Positions 1 to 5,052 of a stretch of DNA of 5,052 nt are shown here, piece by piece. The position numbers were made by a program, and so were the translations under genes. How positions within the stretch are numbered: the stretch's first letter is position 1; each line of letters begins with the position of its first letter. The DNA comes from an uncultured Lachnospiraceae bacterium. Its GTDB lineage: Bacteria; Bacillota; Clostridia; Lachnospirales; Lachnospiraceae. Location of the stretch: NCBI GenBank assembly GCA_934338765.1, contig CAKRHL010000173.1:1-5052 (forward strand), given 5' to 3'. The notes under the pieces are model-generated. The model searched no databases. It worked only from the letters and a program-made list of their open reading frames with translations, and had not been told where the DNA came from.

Positions 1-21
1 AACACAGGAGGAGTAAATATC

Positions 22-1392
22 ATGATGAGTCAGGAAATCCCTTACAAAATTTACCTGAGTGAGGAGGAAATGCCGAAGCAGTGGTATAACGTTCGTGCGG
101 ATATGAAGAATAAGCCGGCACCACTTTTAAATCCGGCAACCCATGAGCCAATGACACTTGCAGAGCTGGAGCATGTATTCTGTACAGAGCTTGCAAAGCA
201 GGAGCTTGACGATACGACACCTTATTTTGACATTCCGGATGAGATCCTTGGATTCTACCGCATGTATCGTCCGTCACCGCTGGTACGTGCGTACTGTCTG
301 GAGAAAAAGCTTGATACACCGGCAAAGATTTATTATAAATTCGAGGGTAACAATACGAGCGGAAGCCATAAGTTAAACTCTGCCATTGCACAGGCATATT
401 ATGCGAAGCAGCAGGGCTTAAAGGGCGTTACCACAGAGACCGGTGCAGGTCAGTGGGGTACAGCACTTTCCATGGCATGCTCATATTTTGATCTGGATTG
501 TAAGGTATATATGGTAAAATGCTCCTACGAGCAGAAGCCGTTCCGTCGCGAGGTAATGCGTACATATGGTGCCAGTGTAACACCGTCGCCTTCTATGGAT
601 ACAGAGGTGGGACGCAGGATCCTGGCAGAGCATCCGGGAACCACCGGCAGCCTTGGATGTGCCATTTCTGAGGCAGTAGAGGCAGCAACAAGCACCGAGG
701 GTTATCGTTATGTATTGGGAAGCGTACTTTCCCAGGTACTTCTTCATCAGACAGTGATCGGTCTGGAGACAAAGGCTGCTCTTGATAAATATGACATTAC
801 TCCGGACATCATTATTGGATGTGCCGGCGGTGGATCAAACCTTGGCGGTCTGGTATCTCCGTTTATCGGGGAGATGCTCCGCGGCGAGAAGAAGTATCAG
901 GTGATCGCTGTTGAGCCTGCTTCCTGCCCGAGTCTCACCAGAGGTAAATATGCATATGACTTCTGTGATACCGGAAAGGTTTGTCCTCTGGCAAAGATGT
1001 ACACTCTGGGCAGCGGCTTTATTCCTTCACCAAACCATGCCGGCGGCCTTCGTTATCATGGTATGAGCTCTGTACTTTCACAGCTTTATGATGATGGTCT
1101 GATGGAAGCACGTTCCGTAGAGCAGACAGCAGTATTTAAGGCAGCGGAGCAGTTTGCAAGAGTCGAAGGAATCCTTCCGGCACCGGAGAGCAGTCATGCG
1201 ATCAAGGTGGCTATTGACGAGGCGATGAAGTGCAAGGAGACCGGTGAGGAGAAGACCATCGTATTCGGTCTGACCGGTACAGGATACTTTGATATGTATG
1301 CATATGAGAGCTTCCATGACGGTACAATGAAGGATTATATTCCTACCGATGAGGATCTGCAGCCCGGTTTTGAAAGTCTGCCAAAGATGTAA
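22..1392 (+). CDS. trpB: Tryptophan synthase beta chain, TrpB2 type
   Basis: A PLP enzyme that joins indole to an activated serine to give L-tryptophan in the cytosol. The 456-residue protein is complete and fits the longer TrpB2 branch rather than the roughly 400-residue TrpB1. Visible signatures: an N-terminal extension (1-80), the PLP lysine Lys117 in GSHKLNSA, the catalytic glutamate Glu139 in ETGAGQWG (TrpB1 has ETGAGQHG), the PLP-phosphate loop CAGGGSN (267-273), and a C-terminal LTGTGYFD (417-424) where Thr418 takes the place of the serine that contacts the PLP ring nitrogen in TrpB1. An AGGAGGAG site (6-13) sits 8 nt before the first ATG; a second ATG at 25 is an equally possible start. 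A terminator follows directly and there is no trpA downstream, so the gene ends its transcript. What lies upstream is outside the window. TrpB2 proteins often work apart from TrpA, for example in indole salvage; that role here is inferred. Confidence 0.96.
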   Translation: MMSQEIPYKIYLSEEEMPKQWYNVRADMKNKPAPLLNPATHEPMTLAELEHVFCTELAKQELDDTTPYFDIPDEILGFYRMYRPSPLVRAYCLEKKLDTPAKIYYKFEGNNTSGSHKLNSAIAQAYYAKQQGLKGVTTETGAGQWGTALSMACSYFDLDCKVYMVKCSYEQKPFRREVMRTYGASVTPSPSMDTEVGRRILAEHPGTTGSLGCAISEAVEAATSTEGYRYVLGSVLSQVLLHQTVIGLETKAALDKYDITPDIIIGCAGGGSNLGGLVSPFIGEMLRGEKKYQVIAVEPASCPSLTRGKYAYDFCDTGKVCPLAKMYTLGSGFIPSPNHAGGLRYHGMSSVLSQLYDDGLMEARSVEQTAVFKAAEQFARVEGILPAPESSHAIKVAIDEAMKCKETGEEKTIVFGLTGTGYFDMYAYESFHDGTMKDYIPTDEDLQPGFESLPKM

Positions 1393-1412
1393 TTTAAAAT
1401 AGTTGTTTTATG

Positions 1413-1449
1413 ACTCCCGCAGAGATAAATATTTCTGCGGGAGTTTTTT
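1413..1449 (+). terminator. Intrinsic terminator after trpB
   Basis: A perfect 11-bp stem (ACTCCCGCAGA at 1413-1423 paired with TCTGCGGGAGT at 1434-1444), a 10-nt AT-rich loop and a run of six T (1444-1449). It begins 20 nt after the trpB stop codon. This is a classic Rho-independent terminator and isolates trpB from the small gene downstream. Confidence 0.95.
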
Positions 1450-1497
1450 ACCAATTTAAATAATTTTCTAGCATTTCCCAGCATACCATGATGAAAA

Positions 1498-1524
1498 CCC
1501 CACACAATAAAAGTGGGGGTGATC
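1498..1524 (+). promoter_or_regulatory. Extended Shine-Dalgarno partly held in a hairpin
   Basis: GGGGGTGATC (1515-1524) matches the extended ribosome binding sequence GGAGGTGATC at nine of ten bases, and the one change still allows a G-U pair with 16S rRNA. It sits 2 nt before ATG 1527, with the GGGGG core 7 nt away. CCCCAC (1498-1503) can pair with GTGGGG (1513-1518) across a 9-nt A-rich loop, covering the core of the site. The complementarity is seen directly. A role in translation control, for example temperature or ribosome-dependent opening, is inference. No T-run follows, so it is not a terminator. Confidence 0.5.
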
Positions 1525-1526
1525 AA

Positions 1527-1718
1527 ATGCTGTTGGATGTGGCGAGCGGCGGATTTGCTTTAAGTCTTGCGCTGACCAACCGGACATATCTGGTGTCTGA
1601 GGACATGAATCCGGAGGAACGGCGGGAGATGCTGGAAAAGCTTCGAAGTGAGCAGCTTGAAAAAGAGGTAGGACTGTTAGTGAACCAGATTGGCAAGATC
1701 GATCAGCCGCCGGGTTAA
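1527..1718 (+). CDS. Small hypothetical protein, 63 residues
   Basis: I do not recognise this protein. The ATG at 1527 is chosen because of the very strong Shine-Dalgarno match just ahead; an in-frame ATG at 1488 would add 13 residues but has no ribosome binding site. The N-terminal third (residues 1-22) is mildly hydrophobic (LLDVASGGFALSLAL) but too polar for a confident membrane segment or signal peptide. Residues 28-57, starting at NPEERREMLEKL, look like one charged amphipathic helix, and the tail ends in DQPPG. It lies alone between the trpB terminator and the chemoreceptor leader. A weak promoter is possible (TTTACC 1447-1452, 16-bp spacer, TAGCAT 1469-1474). It could be a stand-alone small regulator or helical adaptor; there is no positive evidence for either. 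The start signal is the main support that it is translated. Confidence 0.6.
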   Translation: MLLDVASGGFALSLALTNRTYLVSEDMNPEERREMLEKLRSEQLEKEVGLLVNQIGKIDQPPG

Positions 1719-1743
1719 AGGCAGTAGTAAAGTTTTGTATAAT
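1715..1743 (+). promoter_or_regulatory. Candidate sigma-A promoter for the chemoreceptor gene
   Basis: A perfect -10 box TATAAT lies at 1738-1743. Seventeen bases upstream is only a weak -35 (TTAAAG, 1715-1720) that overlaps the stop codon of the small gene. Transcription would start near 1750 and give a leader of about 134 nt. The poor -35 suggests a weak or activated promoter. The lack of a terminator between the small gene and this site means read-through is also possible. Confidence 0.4.
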
Positions 1744-1751
1744 AGGGTGGC

Positions 1752-1765
1752 TTTGTATATACAAA
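1752..1765. repeat. Perfect 14-bp palindrome, possible operator or 5' hairpin
   Basis: TTTGTATATACAAA is an exact palindrome. The symmetry continues to GC on both flanks (1750-1751 and 1767-1768) if one A is bulged. It starts 8 bp after the TATAAT box, so it covers the expected transcription start. It could bind a dimeric repressor, or form a stem at the very 5' end of the chemoreceptor mRNA. The symmetry is seen; the function is inferred. Confidence 0.45.
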
Positions 1766-1883
1766 AGCAGGTGGTTCATGATAAAATAAATATTAGACTG
1801 AGCCGAGAGCTTTTTGGGTTCTTGCAGAATCGGGAAATAAAGATTTATTTGTGTGAAACATCTGTATATGAGGAGGAAAATGA

Positions 1884-3869
1884 ATGAAGAAAAAGAATAA
1901 CGGCCAATTACAGAAGTACAGTGATTTATTTACTAAGATCATCAACCGCAATATCTGCATTATTCTGATACTTGCGCTTGGAATCGCATTTGTCGGTGTC
2001 ACCCTATTGTCTGTATACAGAGGTAATGGGGCGATCAATTCTGAGGCACAGGAATATCGGGCAGAGATTGAGAAATGGGTGCTGAAGCAGCAGAGCATAT
2101 TAAATATGTTTGTCAATAATATGGAGGCACAGGGAGATCTCTATAAGGATTATGATGCTGCTGTGAAGTATCTGGATCATATAACACAGAAATATGAGGA
2201 GATTTCCTGTACATATTTATCGGATCCGTCTTTGCCGGCTGTCGTGATAATGAATAATGGCTGGAAGCCGGATGCCGATTTTGATGTGACACAGCGTTCC
2301 TGGTATTCGGATGCCATTGACAATGATGACATTGCAGTCAGTGATCCGTATCTTGATGAGCAGACAGGGAACTACTGTATAACCATGAGTAAGCGTGTCG
2401 TGATCAATGGAAAGACGATCGGGGTATTTGGCATTGATTTTTATATGGATCAGTTGACGGCGATTCTTTCCGACAGTTATAAGGGACGAAATTATGCGTT
2501 TTTGGCATCAAAGGATGGGATGATCGTGACGCATCCGTCAGAGCAGATGCAGCTTGGAGATGGTGTTTCCGTAAAGGTCAGTGACAGTGTTTATGCAAAG
2601 TGTAAAAAAGACGCTTCCGTAAAAACGATCGTTGATTATCAGAAAAAGGCAAAAACGGTTACGGCGATGACCACTGAGGACGGCAATTTCCGTGTCTTTA
2701 TGGTGAAGGACTGGCTGCAGGTATATTCCTTCCTGGTGGAAACTACAATATTTTATATATTTATGTTTGTAGCCTGCGTCTGGGGCAGTATCCGGTATAA
2801 CCGCAGGGTTATCGGCAAATGGTTTCGGCCTCTGGAGGAGTTTGCCAGAAAGATTCCGGCAGTGGCACAGGGACAGCTGGATATTGTTTTTGATGAGGAT
2901 GAGATCTGTCTGGAGATTAAAGTACTGCAGGATTCGTTGAACCAGATGGTCACGTCGTTAAATACATATATTAATGATATCGTTCGTATATTGGAGGACA
3001 TTGCGGAAGGAAATCTGGCGGTGACTTCGGAAATTGAGTATCGGGGAGATTTTGCAAGGTTACAGCAGGCAATTCAGAAGATCACAGGCAATTTAAATGG
3101 ATTAGTTCGTGACATCGAGCATAGTGCAAAACAGTTTCAGGGAATTTCCCGGCAGGTTTCCGATGTGTCCGGTCAGGTGGAACAGGGAGCGAGACAGCAG
3201 GCGGACAGCATTGATGATCTTGCACAGAATATGGATCATCTGCAGAAAGGCATGGTGCAGGCAACCGGAAGCGTACGGGAAGTGATCGTGGCGGTAAATG
3301 CCAACAACGAAAATCTTCGGGATATCACTCATAACCAGATCAACCTTCTCAGTGACAAGATGAATGAAATTGCGGAGAGTTCAGCGAAGATCGGAGAATG
3401 TCTGGAGCTGATCAACAGTATTAACAGTCAGACAAATCTTCTCGCATTGAATGCTTCCATTGAGGCAGCCAGAGCCGGAGAGGCAGGAAAGGGATTTGCC
3501 GTTGTAGCAGAGGAGATCCGGCAGCTTTCGGAAAATACAGCGGATGCCAGCGGTGAGATCCGTGGAATGATCCAAAAGAATAACGAGTCCGTCCGGGAAG
3601 GAATTAACATTACAGAACATACGGTTCAGATTCTTGAAGATAATCTGAAGAGCTTTGAGGAAGCCCGCGATGAGATTACAAAAGCAGCGCAGATCATCGA
3701 AAATCAGGAAGAATACATGAACAACATTTCCCAGTCCATGGGAGCTATTGGCAGTATTGTAGACAATAATACCAGTGTGTCCAAAGAGAATACAGCTGCT
3801 GCGGAGGAAATGACACAGCAGACAGACCAGCTTTCCGGTCAGATCGGTAAATTTCATCTGGCAGAGTGA
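1884..3869 (+). CDS. Methyl-accepting chemotaxis protein, dCache amino-acid sensor type
   Basis: A membrane chemoreceptor that binds a ligand outside the cell and controls CheA through CheW. The 661-residue order is: basic cytosolic start, first membrane helix (about 24-45), a large extracytoplasmic double-Cache domain (about 48-280), second membrane helix (about 283-303), a HAMP domain (about 306-358, with RPLEEF and AQGQLDI), a second HAMP-like segment (about 362-404, with EGNLAV and EYRGDF), then the signalling coiled coil (about 410-655). The hairpin tip is the near-invariant stretch 523-544 containing [30 protein letters not shown] (637-646) looks like an adaptation (methylation) site. 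There is no evident C-terminal CheR-docking pentapeptide. The outside domain has RSWY (138-141), Tyr156 and Asp185 in the spacing of the dCache amino-acid motif. The start has AGGAGG (1871-1876) 7 nt upstream; an overlapping ATG at 1880 leads to a stop within seven codons. No CheA or CheW gene is visible nearby. Confidence 0.96.
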   Translation: MKKKNNGQLQKYSDLFTKIINRNICIILILALGIAFVGVTLLSVYRGNGAINSEAQEYRAEIEKWVLKQQSILNMFVNNMEAQGDLYKDYDAAVKYLDHITQKYEEISCTYLSDPSLPAVVIMNNGWKPDADFDVTQRSWYSDAIDNDDIAVSDPYLDEQTGNYCITMSKRVVINGKTIGVFGIDFYMDQLTAILSDSYKGRNYAFLASKDGMIVTHPSEQMQLGDGVSVKVSDSVYAKCKKDASVKTIVDYQKKAKTVTAMTTEDGNFRVFMVKDWLQVYSFLVETTIFYIFMFVACVWGSIRYNRRVIGKWFRPLEEFARKIPAVAQGQLDIVFDEDEICLEIKVLQDSLNQMVTSLNTYINDIVRILEDIAEGNLAVTSEIEYRGDFARLQQAIQKITGNLNGLVRDIEHSAKQFQGISRQVSDVSGQVEQGARQQADSIDDLAQNMDHLQKGMVQATGSVREVIVAVNANNENLRDITHNQINLLSDKMNEIAESSAKIGECLELINSINSQTNLLALNASIEAARAGEAGKGFAVVAEEIRQLSENTADASGEIRGMIQKNNESVREGINITEHTVQILEDNLKSFEEARDEITKAAQIIENQEEYMNNISQSMGAIGSIVDNNTSVSKENTAAAEEMTQQTDQLSGQIGKFHLAE

Positions 3870-3873
3870 CGAA

Positions 3874-3902
3874 ATCCCTTTGTTTTTCGGGAGAAAGGGG
3901 AT
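3874..3902 (+). other. Imperfect stem-loop after the chemoreceptor gene
   Basis: ATCCCTTT (3874-3881) can pair with AAAGGGGAT (3894-3902) with one bulged G around a 12-nt loop, starting 5 nt after the chemoreceptor stop codon. There is no following T-run, so it is not a normal intrinsic terminator. It may protect the 3' end of the mRNA or be chance. I found no better terminator before the next promoter. Confidence 0.3.
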
Positions 3903-3908
3903 GGAGGC

Positions 3909-3938
3909 AAAACCGTCAAAAACTGCCGAAAACTGGCA
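3909..3938. repeat. Three 10-bp repeats with phased A-tracts upstream of promoter
   Basis: Three successive 10-bp units begin AAAACCG (3909), AAAACTG (3919) and AAAACTG (3929), ending 6 bp before the -35 box. The A-runs of four to five bases repeat once per helical turn, which is the known pattern for intrinsically curved DNA. The same segment contains the inverted repeat CTGCC-N7-GGCAG (3923-3939). It may act as a curved, UP-like activator element or as a tandem regulator site; either reading is inference. Confidence 0.5.
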
Positions 3939-3944
3939 GAATCA

Positions 3945-3973
3945 TTGACTTTTTGCGCCTGATATGATAAATT
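3945..3973 (+). promoter_or_regulatory. Sigma-A promoter with extended -10 for the Sel1/kinase operon
   Basis: The -35 is TTGACT (3945-3950, five of six consensus bases). The spacer is exactly 17 bp. The -10 is TAAATT (3968-3973, four of six), preceded by the extended -10 motif TGA (3965-3967). Transcription should begin near 3980, giving a leader of about 60 nt before the Sel1-repeat start codon. This is the best promoter in the window. Confidence 0.7.
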
Positions 3974-4007
3974 TAATCTATGTATTTATGTGTATTGGAG
4001 AGTTAAA

Positions 4008-4024
4008 TGCAAATGATATTTGCA
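4008..4024. repeat. Inverted repeat in the leader of the Sel1-repeat gene
   Basis: TGCAAAT (4008-4014) and ATTTGCA (4018-4024) are exact inverted copies around GAT. The repeat ends 5 nt before the GGAG ribosome binding site (4030-4033) of the downstream gene. It could be a DNA operator below the promoter or an RNA hairpin affecting translation start. Only the symmetry is directly seen. Confidence 0.4.
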
Positions 4025-4040
4025 GAAATGGAGATGGGGC

Positions 4041-4604
4041 ATGGATTATACAAAATTAACAAATCAGGATCTGGAACAGTTGATCGAGCAGAAGGACATA
4101 GAGGCTACCTGCGAGATGGCAGACAGATGCCTGAATGGTACATATGGGGTTGAACAGAACTTAAACAGAGCATATCAGCTTTATCACAGAGCGGAGAGTA
4201 AGGGAAGCAGGCGTGCATATGTTGGATTAGCGTACATGTACGAAAACGGCATTCTCTTTGGACAAAATATAGAGCTGGCAAAGAAGTATTATGCGATGGC
4301 CGGCGTGGAAAAGACAGAATTTGCAGAGGTTCAGGAGCGGAAAAAGCATTATGTTGAGATGGAGTCGGGACCACGGGAGCCGGTTCGTGTCGGCGCAGAT
4401 GGTCAGGTGATCGATCAGATTGTCAACGAAGCGATGGGTATCAGTGATGAACCGGTTGATGAGTCCAGACAGCATTTGATGGAGATGGCTGTAAGCCGTG
4501 CCCAGGAGGCGGCAGAGGCAGCGCGTATGGCGGCAGTTAAGGCACAGGAGGCAGCCGCAGCAGCAGATAAGGCAGCAGAATATGCAAAAAAAGCCTGTCT
4601 GTAG
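4041..4604 (+). CDS. Sel1-repeat protein with alanine-rich helical tail
   Basis: A 187-residue protein with no signal peptide or membrane helix, so presumably cytosolic. Residues about 22-56 and 57-90 form two Sel1-like repeats: GTYGVEQNLNRAYQLYHRA followed by the AYVGLAYMYENG block and NIELAKKYYAMA. Such alpha-alpha repeats usually act as protein-binding scaffolds. A charged linker (91-145) leads to a tail (about 146-187) rich in Ala, Glu and Lys, in which AQEAA recurs after 14 residues (154 and 168), as expected of a tightly packed coiled coil. ATG 4041 is chosen because GGAG (4030-4033) lies 7 nt upstream; an in-frame TTG at 4020 lies inside an inverted repeat and has no good site. The stop is 14 bp before the kinase-like gene, so the two are very likely co-transcribed and may act together. 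The exact partner and role are unknown. Confidence 0.88.
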   Translation: MDYTKLTNQDLEQLIEQKDIEATCEMADRCLNGTYGVEQNLNRAYQLYHRAESKGSRRAYVGLAYMYENGILFGQNIELAKKYYAMAGVEKTEFAEVQERKKHYVEMESGPREPVRVGADGQVIDQIVNEAMGISDEPVDESRQHLMEMAVSRAQEAAEAARMAAVKAQEAAAAADKAAEYAKKACL

Positions 4605-4618
4605 ACATGGAGGATTAA

Positions 4619-5052
4619 ATGAAAAAGTATCGGGGAGCATCGGGAAAAATATATAATATTGATCCGGAGCCAATCGCCAAGGGCGGTGAAGGAACGATAT
4701 GTGCCGTAGAAGGGGCAGACGATATCGTAGCAAAAATATACAAACAGGAAAAAAGAACAAAGCGTCGCTTGGAAAAACTCTCTCTGATGATTCGCTATCA
4801 ATTAACGGATATTCAGCGCCGGCAGGTTACATGGCCATTGGACGTGATATATGAGGAGTCCGGGTTTGCGGGGTATATCATGCCGAGACTTCATAGTGCG
4901 GAGGATTTTACCGTGGTATGTGGCGCCGGGATTGAGGAGATCAATCTGGAGGATCGCTTGTTTATCGGGTATAATATCTGTGCAGCGGTAGATACCGTAC
5001 ATAGCTTTGGACAGGTCTGTGGAGATCTGAATCCGCAGAATATCTGTGTCAA
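4619..5052 (+). CDS. Protein kinase-like protein, YegI-like, N-terminal part
   Basis: The gene runs off the window; 144 residues are visible. They match the N-lobe and start of the C-lobe of a Ser/Thr-kinase fold. There is a glycine-rich loop AKGGEGTIC (20-28), an ATP-anchoring lysine Lys39 in IVAKIYK, a hinge-like GYIMPRL (85-91), and a catalytic loop HSFGQVCGDLNPQN (128-141) with probable catalytic Asp136 and metal-binding Asn141. The usual DLKPEN lysine is Asn138 here, and the HRD arginine position is Gly135. This resembles the bacterial YegI-type kinases linked to PP2C phosphatase and von Willebrand A-domain partners; that family link is from memory, not a search. GGAGG (4609-4613) is 5 nt before ATG 4619. 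It follows the Sel1-repeat gene by 14 bp, so they share an operon. The activation segment and any C-terminal domains lie outside the window, so activity cannot be judged. Confidence 0.85.
   Translation, partial: MKKYRGASGKIYNIDPEPIAKGGEGTICAVEGADDIVAKIYKQEKRTKRRLEKLSLMIRYQLTDIQRRQVTWPLDVIYEESGFAGYIMPRLHSAEDFTVVCGAGIEEINLEDRLFIGYNICAAVDTVHSFGQVCGDLNPQNICV

Noticed and set aside
1728..1754. TAAAGTTT (1728-1735) resembling the -35 of flagellar sigma-28 promoters
   Set aside because: The expected GCCGATAA-like -10 at the right distance is absent (GTGGCTTT is there instead), so the match is probably chance.
1750..1883. Possible riboswitch (for example cyclic di-GMP) in the chemoreceptor leader
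   Set aside because: No GEMM-type conserved blocks or stable multi-stem fold could be found; only the short palindrome and an AT-rich 7-2-7 inverted repeat at 1835-1850.
1690..1887. TTG-started 65-codon frame whose stop overlaps the chemoreceptor start codon
   Set aside because: The overlap looks like translational coupling, but the frame has no ribosome binding site, begins inside the small gene, spans the promoter and palindrome, and has no recognisable protein features.
3381..3857. Long antisense frame (158 codons) under the chemoreceptor signalling domain
   Set aside because: It mirrors a strongly conserved coding region, has no supporting start signals, and its protein shows no known features.
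3917..3955. Hairpin CTGCC/GGCAG followed by TTTTT as a terminator for the chemoreceptor gene
   Set aside because: The stem is only 5 bp and the T-run lies 11 nt beyond it, inside the promoter spacer; it is better read as part of the repeat and promoter region.
4227..4760. Antisense frame of 177 codons, Cys/Leu/Phe-rich, crossing the Sel1-repeat and kinase genes
   Set aside because: Its composition is what the reverse strand of Ala- and Lys-rich coding DNA produces, and it spans two well-supported genes.

Overview
The window reads like a chromosomal stretch from an anaerobic, motile Firmicute of the class Clostridia, most likely a Lachnospiraceae gut bacterium. This is inferred from the moderate base composition, the strong AGGAGG-type ribosome binding sites, the TrpB2-type tryptophan synthase, and a dCache chemoreceptor of clostridial style. 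The species cannot be fixed from the sequence alone. All convincing genes lie on the + strand.

Layout. (1) Positions 22-1392 hold a complete TrpB2-type tryptophan synthase beta chain, closed by a textbook intrinsic terminator at 1413-1449. No trpA follows. (2) Positions 1527-1718 hold a 63-residue orphan small protein. Its Shine-Dalgarno match is unusually long and partly folded into a small hairpin. (3) Positions 1719-1883 form a leader with a TATAAT box and, just downstream, a perfect 14-bp palindrome. (4) Positions 1884-3869 hold a complete methyl-accepting chemotaxis protein. Its outside domain carries five of the six residues of the dCache amino-acid-binding motif at exact spacing. (5) Positions 3870-4040 are a regulatory region: an imperfect stem-loop, three A-tracts at 10-bp phase, a good sigma-A promoter with an extended -10, and a 7-3-7 inverted repeat near the next start. 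(6) Positions 4041-4604 hold a small Sel1-repeat protein with an alanine-rich helical tail. (7) From 4619 to the window edge runs the N-terminal 144 residues of a protein kinase-like protein, 14 bp downstream and clearly in the same operon.

How they fit together. The trp gene is a closed unit. The chemoreceptor probably senses amino acids and would feed a CheA/CheW pathway encoded elsewhere. The Sel1-repeat gene and the kinase form the start of a separate signalling operon under its own promoter. By analogy with YegI-type kinases, PP2C phosphatase and von Willebrand A-domain genes could follow beyond the window, but this is inference. The least explained parts are the 63-residue protein, the phased A-tract promoter and the Sel1/kinase pair.
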